From Selenomonadales bacterium UBA7018 (GTDB lineage Bacteria; Bacillota; Negativicutes; Selenomonadales; Selenomonadaceae): 14,156 nucleotides of DNA. Positions 1 through 6,226 of the stretch are shown here, piece after piece (within the stretch, counting starts at the first letter, position 1; every line of letters begins with the position of its first letter). Below the pieces are notes generated by a model that worked only from the letters and a program-made list of their open reading frames with translations, made no database searches and had not been told where the DNA came from. The stretch is from assembly GCA_002448305.1 (NCBI GenBank), contig DJWY01000004.1, positions 1 through 14,156 of the forward strand, written 5' to 3'. The position numbers and the translations under genes were made by a program.

Positions 1-60
1 TAGAGTTTACCAACACTCTCTAGTCACCACGCACAAAATTTTTTTCATGTGCAACATCTC

Positions 61-774
61 CTAGAATTTCTCCGACAAAATTATTTTCGTCGATTGATAA
101 TCAATCACGTGCTCGGTCTGTATAAGCAACTCGACTTGCCGACGATAATTTTTATACGCACTTGACGCAAAATATCTCTGCGCGGCATTTTCATCGCTAA
201 AAATTATCATCGTGTGCAAAATGTTCGGTTTCGGTTGCTCGGCAGTAACAAATGCGCCCATTACGCCCGAATCCTCATGAACTGCGCGGACCGCTTCATC
301 AGAAATTATCTGCTGAAATTTGGCAAGGTTAGCAGGCGCAATTTCAAAGCGATTTGTCTTTACGACGGTACCGACGCCGTTATTTTTTTGCTCCAAAACT
401 ATTCCGTTGACCGGCAGAAGTTTCAATCCGGCGAGAATAGGCAGACGTTCGGCGCGATACTGTTGGAAAGCAGGACTTGTGCTGTGAATTCTATACGCCT
501 CGTCGCTCTCGTAAATTTCAAGCAGTCTCATCAAATTCAGATTATCGCGCTCAATCGCGCCGTAAAGCGCATACGTTCCAGTTTCCTTAGCCGTTGTCGG
601 TGCCAATACCCTTGCGCCAATTTCAATCATCTGCGACATTGTGCCGGTAGTCGATTCAACAACTGCCCACTGCACTCGCGGCATATTTCCTGCAGGCGTG
701 CGGATTGATTTCGCGCTTGCCGTCGCCTGAAACATAAGTATCACTCCCAACATCAGCAATAAAATTTTTCTCAT
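61..774 (-). CDS. Secreted tandem ABM-domain protein (putative quinol monooxygenase family)
   Basis: The 237-residue product begins with a cleavable signal peptide (Lys/Arg start, hydrophobic core LLLMLGVILMF, likely cut after A19-S20-A21). Two repeats resembling antibiotic-biosynthesis-monooxygenase (ABM) ferredoxin-like domains follow, at about residues 35-125 and 139-230. The first has the usual IYESDEAYRIHSTSPAFQQY helix; the second has a related IFSDENAAQRYFASSAYKNY stretch. Known ABM proteins of the YgiN type act on quinols or aromatics without a bound cofactor, but many family members have no proven activity. It is the last gene of the four-gene TetR operon: its ATG lies 3 nt after the stop of the amidohydrolase gene, and a perfect GGAGGT ribosome site overlaps the end of that gene. 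Export of a two-domain ABM protein is less common than the single-domain cytoplasmic form. The family call is fairly firm; substrate is unknown. Confidence 0.8.
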   Translation of the reverse strand: MRKILLLMLGVILMFQATASAKSIRTPAGNMPRVQWAVVESTTGTMSQMIEIGARVLAPTTAKETGTYALYGAIERDNLNLMRLLEIYESDEAYRIHSTSPAFQQYRAERLPILAGLKLLPVNGIVLEQKNNGVGTVVKTNRFEIAPANLAKFQQIISDEAVRAVHEDSGVMGAFVTAEQPKPNILHTMIIFSDENAAQRYFASSAYKNYRRQVELLIQTEHVIDYQSTKIILSEKF

Positions 775-777
775 TGC

Positions 778-1818
778 TCAACCTCCAAGCAAAGCTTTCG
801 CGTTATTGACGTAAATTTTCTCCGCCCAACCTCGACGCAAAATTTCTTCGTCGAAAACTTTTTTCTTCCGCAAAATAACCTGCGCGGGCGCGTATGGATA
901 ATCCGTTCCGAAAACTATTTTGTCGAGGCTAGTGATTTTTAGCAACATGTCTAACTGTTCCGGCATTGGGTCGCCCGCCGTGTCGAAAAATAATTTCCTC
1001 ATGCTCGCTGAAAAATTCACCGGCTCCATTAAATTCATCGACGCCAACATTTGAAACATTGCTCCGGCTCGCTGTTTCATGTACGGCAAGAATGAACCGC
1101 AATGCGGCACCACAAATTTTAAGTTCGGAAATTTTTCAAGCGTGCCGTTTGCCAAAAGATTCAAGACCGCTCGCGTTGTGTCGGCTGGATATTCGTACAA
1201 CGCCATTACTTTGCCCGTGACGACGCCCGCTCTTGGCAATTCCCTCGCTGGACTCGGATGAATTATCACAAGTGCATTTCTCTGGTTGAGTTCTGCAAAA
1301 ATCGGGTCAAGCCGTTCATCGCCGAGATACACGCCGTCGGAATTGCTCGCTACTTTCACGCCGAGCGCACCTAGTTTTTCCTCCGCATAACGAAATTCCC
1401 TGATTGAACCTTCGACGCTTGGCAATGGTAACGTCGCCACGAACCCAAATTTTTTCGGGAAACGTCTGCAAAGTTCGGCAAATTCTTCGTTTATCGCTCG
1501 TGCTGCTACACAGGATAATTTTTCGTTTGCCGAGCCGTTAAAAATATGCGGCGTCGCCATTGATAAAACCGTAAAATCTATGTCCGCTTCGTCCATGAAC
1601 TGCAAATGACTTTCCACTGACCATTTCGGCAACGGAAAGCCTTCTTCCGCCGCCGCGTCAATTCTCAAAATCCTTAGCGCGTCGACATAACTCGGTAATA
1701 TCGCATGGGCGTGAAAATCTATTCTCCTTGCCGATAAAATTTCTGCCGCATTCGCCTTCATTACAAATCCTCCAACCGCCAAACTCAATCCGAGTTTCAA
1801 AAATTCTCGCCGATTCAT
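778..1818 (-). CDS. Tat-exported amidohydrolase (amidohydrolase 2 / ACMSD-like family)
   Basis: This 346-residue metal-dependent hydrolase or decarboxylase has a TIM-barrel fold by family. The N-terminus MNRREFLKLGLSLAVGGF is a twin-arginine signal, with likely cleavage near ANA-A. Metal and catalytic residues of the ACMSD/amidohydrolase-2 family are visible: H36 and H38 in DFHAH, H187 in IIHP, H239 in VPHCG and D306 in FGTDYPYAP. Family members decarboxylate or hydrolyse aromatic acids and related rings; the substrate here cannot be told. It sits between the flavoprotein and ABM genes. The ATG is only 3 nt after the flavoprotein stop and has no good Shine-Dalgarno, so translation is probably coupled. 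Tat export fits folding with metal in the cytoplasm before transport. All expected active-site residues are present, so it is probably functional. Confidence 0.88.
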   Translation of the reverse strand: MNRREFLKLGLSLAVGGFVMKANAAEILSARRIDFHAHAILPSYVDALRILRIDAAAEEGFPLPKWSVESHLQFMDEADIDFTVLSMATPHIFNGSANEKLSCVAARAINEEFAELCRRFPKKFGFVATLPLPSVEGSIREFRYAEEKLGALGVKVASNSDGVYLGDERLDPIFAELNQRNALVIIHPSPARELPRAGVVTGKVMALYEYPADTTRAVLNLLANGTLEKFPNLKFVVPHCGSFLPYMKQRAGAMFQMLASMNLMEPVNFSASMRKLFFDTAGDPMPEQLDMLLKITSLDKIVFGTDYPYAPAQVILRKKKVFDEEILRRGWAEKIYVNNAKALLGG

Positions 1819-1821
1819 AAT

Positions 1822-2487
1822 TTACAAACTTGCGCCGATTTTATGCGCCGCGTCTCCAAACTCCGAATTTTCCACTGCGGAGCGATAACCGCAACCGATT
1901 GCCCACACTTGCCCGACATCTTCCCATTCCATGTAGCGAACTAAAGTTTTATAGTGAATAGAAAGTGCTTCCATTGTCCAATCCGCGCTGTTCCACGCTG
2001 TCGCCATCATCACGGATTTTTTTCGGTGCAATTTCTCCGTCCGCGCATAGAATCGGTCAATTATCGTTTTAAGCTGAGCACTCATTCCGTAGTAGTAAAG
2101 CGGCGTCACCAAACACAACAAATCCGCTTCCAACATTTTCGGCATGAGCTTTATTTCTATCGCGTCGTTAAAGATACACGGTCCGTCCATTCCGCAAGCT
2201 CCGCAACCGCGACATGGATTCGTTTCCTCATTTGCCGCATCGAAGACAAATACTTCGTGACCGACACTTTTCGCGCCCTCGACGAACTTTTGAGACAAAT
2301 AACGCGAAGTCGATTCTTCTTCCGTATGCGGACTACTGTTTATCACTACGATTTTCATTTTCTTACCTCCGGAAACTTTTTCTGCTACCGAACTTCCTTC
2401 CTTAGCCAAAACCGAAAGACCGCAACCGCTAAGAAACAGCGTCATTGTTCCAAGTCCGACCATTTTTAAAAAATCTCGCCTATCCAT
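1822..2487 (-). CDS. Tat-dependent lipoprotein, iron-sulfur flavoprotein (NADPH-dependent FMN reductase-like)
   Basis: The 221-residue product is a flavodoxin-like redox protein. The chosen start gives the twin-arginine signal MDRRDFLKMVGLG followed by a lipobox L19-S20-G21-C22, so the mature protein is probably a membrane-anchored lipoprotein. An upstream ATG at 2523 would add 12 residues, overlap the TetR gene and spoil the signal, so it was rejected. The flavin-binding fold is shown by VVINSSPHTEEEST (residues 47-60, phosphate loop) and TPLYYYGMSAQLKTIIDRFYAR (about 128-149). A cysteine motif C92-x2-C95-x2-C98-x5-C104 matches the compact [4Fe-4S] site of archaeal and clostridial iron-sulfur flavoproteins (Isf). 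Known Isf proteins move electrons between ferredoxin, FMN and acceptors such as O2, H2O2 or quinones. An exported form must draw electrons from the membrane or envelope rather than NADPH; that is inference. The gene starts 14 nt after the TetR stop. Confidence 0.82.
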   Translation of the reverse strand: MDRRDFLKMVGLGTMTLFLSGCGLSVLAKEGSSVAEKVSGGKKMKIVVINSSPHTEEESTSRYLSQKFVEGAKSVGHEVFVFDAANEETNPCRGCGACGMDGPCIFNDAIEIKLMPKMLEADLLCLVTPLYYYGMSAQLKTIIDRFYARTEKLHRKKSVMMATAWNSADWTMEALSIHYKTLVRYMEWEDVGQVWAIGCGYRSAVENSEFGDAAHKIGASL

Positions 2488-2501
2488 TTTCGCCGCCCTA
2501 C

Positions 2502-3116
2502 TTACAACAACTTCTCGATACAATTATGCGCCAACTCATAAATCGAGTGGTAAACAAAATTCACGTCTGCCGCTTCCATCGCTGACCTTTGTTCCTCTGT
2601 AACAACAACGTACGGATAAATTCCATACACGAACGGGAAGAACGCATACAAAAAATTTTCTTTTTCTCTGTCTGTCCAATGCGGACAACACCTGTCGAGA
2701 CAACGACCGACCGCCTTTAGGGAATTGCCATACGCCCGCTTGAACTCAACCAAATTTTCCGGTCTGCTGTTCGCCTCCATATCGAAATGATTCATCGACA
2801 TCAACTTCAAGAGCTGTTTCCTATTCGCCAAAGACTTCGCAAGCTCGTCCGCAAATTCCGCCTTAGACAAACTTTCCCGCGTAGAGATTTTATCCAGCTC
2901 CTCAATCCACAATTCATACTCCCTTTGCAACAGGGCTAGGAAAATTTCTTCCTTCGTCTTGAAGTAGTTATAAATCGACGTACGAGTAAACGACGTTGCC
3001 TTCCCTATTTCTATGATTGTGATGTCCTTAAAATTCATGGTCTGATACAGTCGCTCACAAGCGTCGATTATTTCATTACGTCTCTCCGCCGTAAGAGTAG
3101 CTGAACCCCTCGACAT
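2502..3116 (-). CDS. TetR/AcrR-family transcriptional regulator
   Basis: The 204-residue protein has an N-terminal TetR helix-turn-helix at about residues 15-60, including the diagnostic recognition segment SFTRTSIYNYFKTKEEIF. A divergent all-helical ligand domain follows, unrecognised beyond the TetR fold. It is the first gene of the minus-strand operon with the flavoprotein, amidohydrolase and ABM genes, so it is likely an autoregulated repressor relieved by the compound the operon handles. Its ribosome site (AGAGGTGAG, read on the minus strand) is strong and supports this ATG. Two palindromes with TTGACA/TGTCAA arms flank its promoter and are the obvious candidate operators. The ligand is unknown. 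Confidence 0.9.
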   Translation of the reverse strand: MSRGSATLTAERRNEIIDACERLYQTMNFKDITIIEIGKATSFTRTSIYNYFKTKEEIFLALLQREYELWIEELDKISTRESLSKAEFADELAKSLANRKQLLKLMSMNHFDMEANSRPENLVEFKRAYGNSLKAVGRCLDRCCPHWTDREKENFLYAFFPFVYGIYPYVVVTEEQRSAMEAADVNFVYHSIYELAHNCIEKLL

Positions 3117-3141
3117 TGTCTCACCTCTTCTCTAATCATTC

Positions 3142-3156
3142 TTGACACATTGTCAA
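3142..3156. promoter_or_regulatory. Probable TetR operator 1 (downstream of transcription start)
   Basis: TTGACACATTGTCAA is a perfect inverted repeat, with arms TTGACA/TGTCAA around a 3-nt centre. It lies about +8 to +22 relative to the predicted start of the TetR operon, where a bound repressor would block initiation or escape. Assignment to the adjacent TetR protein is inference from position and symmetry. Confidence 0.7.
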
Positions 3157-3170
3157 CATTCAACGAGCAA

Positions 3171-3199
3171 ATTATACTTCTACGCTGACATTGTGTCAA
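3171..3199 (-). promoter_or_regulatory. Consensus sigma70 promoter of the TetR operon
   Basis: Read on the minus strand, TTGACA (3194-3199) and TATAAT (3171-3176) are separated by exactly 17 bases: a perfect consensus -35/-10 pair. The expected start of transcription is near 3164, about 48 nt before the TetR ATG. Such a strong core promoter suggests heavy repression without inducer. Confidence 0.85.
3185..3199. promoter_or_regulatory. Probable TetR operator 2 (overlaps -35)
   Basis: CTGACATTGTGTCAA repeats the operator-1 palindrome with one mismatch in the outermost base pair (TGACA/TGTCA arms, 3-nt centre). It contains the -35 hexamer of the minus-strand promoter. Centre-to-centre distance to operator 1 is 43 bp, about four helical turns, so both sites face the same side of the DNA. 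It could also influence the divergent PTS promoter region. Confidence 0.7.
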
Positions 3200-3267
3200 T
3201 TAAAATTTTTTAGTCCGTTTGCATTATTTATGTGGGTGAGGGCACAAACAAAAACTCAAAAAAATTA

Positions 3268-3319
3268 TTACAAATGTCATAAACTAATTCAAAATTCTGT
3301 TACAAAAATCAGCTGATTT
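3268..3319 (+). promoter_or_regulatory. Candidate regulatory sites upstream of the PTS operon
   Basis: In the AT-rich spacer before the PTS genes there is a perfect 14-bp palindrome AAATCAGCTGATTT (3306-3319). Two direct copies of TTACAAA followed by TC two bases later start 32 bp apart (3268 and 3300), about three helical turns. They could bind the LuxR-type regulator encoded downstream or another activator. No convincing -35/-10 pair, sigma54 -24/-12 element or catabolite-responsive element was recognised in 3200-3382, so the promoter itself is not placed. Confidence 0.35.
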
Positions 3320-3382
3320 AAGCTTACTGTTTCATTAAAATTTTAAAGGTAGAAAAATCTTTAGTAAAAGGAGCAGACTGAG

Positions 3383-3817
3383 ATGTTTGGAATAATCGTA
3401 GGCACTCACGGTCAATTTGCGCCCGGAATTGTGCAATCGTGTGAAATGATTTTCGGCAAACGTGACAAACTTAGAGCGGTTACGCTCATGCCCGGCGAAG
3501 GTCCCGACGATGTTGTTGCTAAATACGAACAGGCAATAAAAGAACTCGGCACGGAGAAAATTTTATTCTTTAATGACTTGCTCGGCGGCAGTCCTTACAA
3601 TGCGGCTTGCAGGCTCGTCGCGCTGAATGAAAATTACGGTATAGTTGCGGGCGTCAATCTGCCTGGACTTATCGCAATGTCCGCCGCTCAGGATATGGAC
3701 GACGGCTCAGCTACTATCGCTGAAATTATGGAACAGGCTATCAACGCTTGCAAGGACGGTTTATTGTCTTCTTCCTACGAAAGTTTGAACGCCGCCTCTG
3801 ACGACGACGAACTTTAA
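3383..3817 (+). CDS. PTS mannose-family EIIA component
   Basis: This 144-residue cytoplasmic phosphotransfer protein accepts phosphate from HPr and passes it to EIIB. The N-terminal GIIVGTHGQFAPG carries the phosphorylated histidine H9 (H10 in E. coli ManX), and DLLGGSPYNAA at about 65-75 is the second family signature. Length fits a stand-alone EIIA-Man domain, not the fused IIAB of E. coli ManX. The start is supported by AAGGAG nine bases upstream. It is first in a IIA-IIB-IIC-IID operon. The acidic C-terminal tail (DDDEL) has no assigned role. Sugar specificity (mannose, glucose, fructose, sorbose, amino sugars) cannot be read from this subunit. Confidence 0.95.
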   Translation: MFGIIVGTHGQFAPGIVQSCEMIFGKRDKLRAVTLMPGEGPDDVVAKYEQAIKELGTEKILFFNDLLGGSPYNAACRLVALNENYGIVAGVNLPGLIAMSAAQDMDDGSATIAEIMEQAINACKDGLLSSSYESLNAASDDDEL

Positions 3818-3857
3818 CCCGCTTTAAAAGCGGGGGAACAGCGGTCGCGTTTGACCG
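3818..3857 (+). other. Intergenic hairpins between EIIA and EIIB genes
   Basis: Directly after the EIIA stop codon is the inverted repeat CCCGCTTTAAAAGCGGG (3818-3834), followed by a smaller one, CGGTC (3842-3846) with GACCG (3853-3857). Neither is followed by a T-run, so they are not classical terminators. They may protect the upstream mRNA end or set subunit ratios. The rest of the 112-nt gap leads to a good ribosome site, AGGGGG (3916-3921), for EIIB. Confidence 0.5.
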
Positions 3858-3929
3858 TTTAGAAGTTCGGACGAAATCGCCGCGTTCGTATATTCTTTTA
3901 TTCATTACTTTTTTTAGGGGGTTTCTGTT

Positions 3930-4421
3930 ATGGAAATAGCATTTTGCAGAATCGACGACCGTTTAATTCACGGTCAAGTTGCAACGGTTTGGTCGAAAGT
4001 CACGGGTTGCAATCGCATTATGTGCGTCAGCGATGAAGTTGCTAAGGACGAACTCCGCAAAAAATTGCTCCTGCAAGTTGTTCCGCCCGGACTCAAAGGC
4101 TACGTCATTCCGGTTGATAAAGCCGTTGAAGCGTACAAAAATCCGAAGTACAATTCCTTTAAGACGTTGTTCTTGTTCACCAATCCGAAAGATGTTTTGC
4201 GTGCGGTTAAGGGCGGCATTCCGTTTAAATCGGTCAATCTCGGCGGCAAATGCTTTAAAGACGGCGACACGCTGATTTCTCAAGCCGTTTCGGTCAACGC
4301 TGAAGATGTAGCGGCGATTAAAGAACTCGTCAGCATGGGCATTGAAGTCGAAATGCGCAAGCTCGTCAACGACCCAAAAGTTGACGCTATGGACGCTCTT
4401 AAAGCCAAAGGTTTGGTGTAA
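3930..4421 (+). CDS. PTS mannose-family EIIB component
   Basis: This 163-residue cytoplasmic subunit carries phosphate from EIIA to the incoming sugar. The signature CRIDDRLIHGQVATVW has the phosphorylated histidine H14. The remainder (VPPGLKGYVIPVDKAVEAYKNPKY and VNLGGKCFKDGDTLISQAV) matches the PTSIIB_sorb fold at normal length. An AGGGGG ribosome site lies 8 nt upstream. In the operon it is followed by IIC after a structured 64-nt spacer. It is intact, with no missing key residue. Confidence 0.95.
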   Translation: MEIAFCRIDDRLIHGQVATVWSKVTGCNRIMCVSDEVAKDELRKKLLLQVVPPGLKGYVIPVDKAVEAYKNPKYNSFKTLFLFTNPKDVLRAVKGGIPFKSVNLGGKCFKDGDTLISQAVSVNAEDVAAIKELVSMGIEVEMRKLVNDPKVDAMDALKAKGLV

Positions 4422-4432
4422 GAATTTAGTTG

Positions 4433-4475
4433 GGGCAAAAGATAATATTTCCCTTGCCCTTTTCCCTAAAAAGGG
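4433..4475 (+). promoter_or_regulatory. Mutually exclusive hairpins over the EIIC ribosome site
   Basis: The IIB-IIC spacer can fold two ways. GGGCAA (4433-4438) pairs with TTGCCC (4454-4459), or CCCTTTT (4457-4463) pairs with AAAAGGG (4469-4475). The second covers most of the AAGGGG ribosome site of the EIIC gene (4471-4476). The two stems share bases 4457-4459, so only one can form at a time. A translational switch or ratio control is possible; this is inference from base pairing only. Confidence 0.35.
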
Positions 4476-4485
4476 GTGTTTGTAA

Positions 4486-5295
4486 ATGTCAGGTGTAGAA
4501 CTGATTCTATTATTTATAGTGGCGTCGATAGCGGGTATGGCGTCGGTCTTGGACGAAGCTCAATTTCACAGACCGGTTGTCGCTTGCACAATGACGGGCA
4601 TAGTTTTAGGCGACCCGACCACAGGAATTATTTTGGGCGGTACGCTTGAAATGATGGCATTGGGCTGGATGAACGTCGGCGCGGCAATGGCTCCGGACGC
4701 GGCTCTTGCCTCCACAGTTTCGACAGTTCTTGTTATCGTCGGTCATCAATCAATCGGCGCAGGTATCGCGCTTGCGGTTCCGCTCGCGGCTGCTGGTCAA
4801 GTCTTAACAATTTTTGTCAGAACCATTACTGTTTTCTTCCAACACTTAGCGGATAAATATGCTGACGAAGCAAATCTGCGCGGAATTGAAATGTGTCACG
4901 TAGCGGGTCTACTTCTGCAAGCTCTGCGCGTCGCAATTCCTACAGTAGCAATCGCGCTGGTTGCCGGTACGGACGTTGTAAACAATGCGCTTAATTCAAT
5001 TCCTGAAGTTATTACACGCGGCTTGCAAGTCGCTGGCGGCTTTATCGTCGTTGTCGGTTATGCAATGGTTATCAATCTCATGAACGCGCAAAAGCTTATG
5101 GTTTATTTCTTCTTGGGATTCTTAATCGCGGTCTTCACGGACGTCAACCTTATCGGCTTTGGTGCAATCGGTGCCATTTGCGCTTACTTCCATATTATGG
5201 GCTTGAAGAAAGATATTGCCATTGAGGAAGCGGCGAAAACTGGCGGCGGCTCTGCTATCGAAGGCGACGATATTGACGATTCCGATTTAATGTAG
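4486..5295 (+). CDS. PTS mannose-family EIIC component
   Basis: This 269-residue integral membrane subunit forms, with IID, the sugar channel of a mannose-family PTS. The N-terminal segment runs through ASIAGMASVLDEAQFHRPVV, and GIILGGTLEMMALGWMNVGAAMAPDAALAS at about 48-77 is the most conserved IIC signature. Several hydrophobic helices follow up to about residue 246, then an acidic cytoplasmic tail (GDDIDDSDLM). Length matches ManY-type proteins. The AAGGGG ribosome site lies 9 nt before the ATG but can be hidden in a hairpin. IID follows after 18 nt. Confidence 0.95.
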   Translation: MSGVELILLFIVASIAGMASVLDEAQFHRPVVACTMTGIVLGDPTTGIILGGTLEMMALGWMNVGAAMAPDAALASTVSTVLVIVGHQSIGAGIALAVPLAAAGQVLTIFVRTITVFFQHLADKYADEANLRGIEMCHVAGLLLQALRVAIPTVAIALVAGTDVVNNALNSIPEVITRGLQVAGGFIVVVGYAMVINLMNAQKLMVYFFLGFLIAVFTDVNLIGFGAIGAICAYFHIMGLKKDIAIEEAAKTGGGSAIEGDDIDDSDLM

Positions 5296-5313
5296 GAAGG
5301 GAGCTGAATTTTT

Positions 5314-6141
5314 ATGGCAGATAAAAAAGTTACAAAGAACGATTTATTCTGGACGTTCATCCGGTCGAATTTCCTGCTTGGCTCCTTCAACTTTGAGCGT
5401 ATGCAGTCAATGGGATTCTGCGTCTCGATGATGCCTATTTTAAAGCGCGTTTACGGCGATAGCAAGGAAGAAATGCGAGCGGCTCTTAAACGCCACTTGG
5501 AATTTTTCAACACTCAACCATTTGTCGCGGCGGCTATTATGGGCATAATCGGCGCAATGGAAGAAAAACGCGCTAACGGTGCTGAAATTTCTCCGGCGAC
5601 ACTTTCCGGCGTCAAAGTCGGTTTAATCGGACCGTTGGCGGGCGTCGGCGACCCGATTTTCTGGGGCACAATTCGTCCTGTTTTAGCGGCATTGGGCGCA
5701 GGTATCGCGCTTACCGGCTCAATTATCGGACCAATAATTTTCTTCGTTGCGTTCAATGCGATTCGTCTTGCTACTCACTGGTACGGCGTCAAATACGGCT
5801 ACGAAAAAGGTACTGAACTCGTCGAAAATATCGGCGGCAATGAAATGAAATTCTTGACGGAAGGCGCGTCGGTTTTGGGCTTGCTGGTTATGGGCGCACT
5901 CGTCGCGAAATGGACTACCATTAATATGCCGCTTGTCATTTCCGAATATGATAACGCAATGGGCGACCACGTTGTTACAACTTTGCAGACAATTCTTGAT
6001 AGCTTAATGCCTGGCATCGTCGCTTTGCTTATGACGTTCGCTTGCATGTGGCTCTTGAAACGCGGCATGAATCCGCTTGTAATCATCATTGGATTATTCG
6101 CAATCGGCATTGTCGGTTATGCGATTGGTCTGTTTGCTTAA
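5314..6141 (+). CDS. PTS mannose-family EIID component
   Basis: This 275-residue membrane partner of IIC belongs to the ManZ family. Typical features are the N-terminal FIRSNFLLGSFNFERMQSMG, the long amphipathic helix around KRHLEFFNTQPF, the conserved GVKVGLIGPLAGVGDPIFWGT at about 98-118, and C-terminal transmembrane segments. The ribosome site GGAAGGGAG is strong. IID is unique to the mannose PTS family, which confirms the class. It is the last PTS gene and is followed by a hairpin terminator, then the sugar-sensing operon on the same strand. Confidence 0.95.
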   Translation: MADKKVTKNDLFWTFIRSNFLLGSFNFERMQSMGFCVSMMPILKRVYGDSKEEMRAALKRHLEFFNTQPFVAAAIMGIIGAMEEKRANGAEISPATLSGVKVGLIGPLAGVGDPIFWGTIRPVLAALGAGIALTGSIIGPIIFFVAFNAIRLATHWYGVKYGYEKGTELVENIGGNEMKFLTEGASVLGLLVMGALVAKWTTINMPLVISEYDNAMGDHVVTTLQTILDSLMPGIVALLMTFACMWLLKRGMNPLVIIIGLFAIGIVGYAIGLFA

Positions 6142-6171
6142 TATCCTTCTGAAAACTAACCTTACCTCAAA

Positions 6172-6197
6172 AAAAGAGCCTCAATCGGGGCTCTTTT
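6172..6197 (+). terminator. Rho-independent terminator after the PTS operon
   Basis: A 9-bp stem, AAAAGAGCC (6172-6180) with GGCTCTTTT (6189-6197), has an 8-nt loop and ends in a short T-run; an A-run precedes it on the other side. The T-run is only four bases, so some read-through into the downstream sensor operon is plausible. Confidence 0.75.
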
Positions 6198-6201
6198 GCT
6201 G

Positions 6202-6207
6202 TATAAT
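6202..6207 (+). promoter_or_regulatory. Possible -10 element for the sugar-sensor operon
   Basis: A perfect TATAAT sits 5 nt after the PTS terminator and 19 nt before the sugar-binding protein ATG. No TTGACA-like -35 is present at the right distance (it would fall in the terminator loop), and the leader would be very short. It is a weak candidate; transcription may instead come from read-through of the PTS terminator. Confidence 0.3.
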
Positions 6208-6226
6208 ACCTGACGGAGTGTTTTTC

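Noticed and set aside
1..60. Possible terminator for the minus-strand TetR operon (GCACA/TGTGC and AGAGT/ACTCT repeats)
   Set aside because: The stems are only 5 bp with long loops and no T-run follows on the minus strand, so termination may lie left of the window.
214..708. Plus-strand open frame of 164 codons
   Set aside because: It lies wholly antisense to the ABM gene, has an improbable composition rich in Arg, Cys and Asn, and shows no family motif.
1954..2469. Plus-strand open frame of 171 codons
   Set aside because: It is antisense to the iron-sulfur flavoprotein gene, is basic and His/Arg-rich without any recognisable domain, and is a shadow of the real frame.
6089..6226. Extended N-terminus of the RbsB-like protein
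   Set aside because: The extension overlaps the EIID gene and the terminator. The ATG at 6227 has a good ribosome site and begins a membrane or signal segment.
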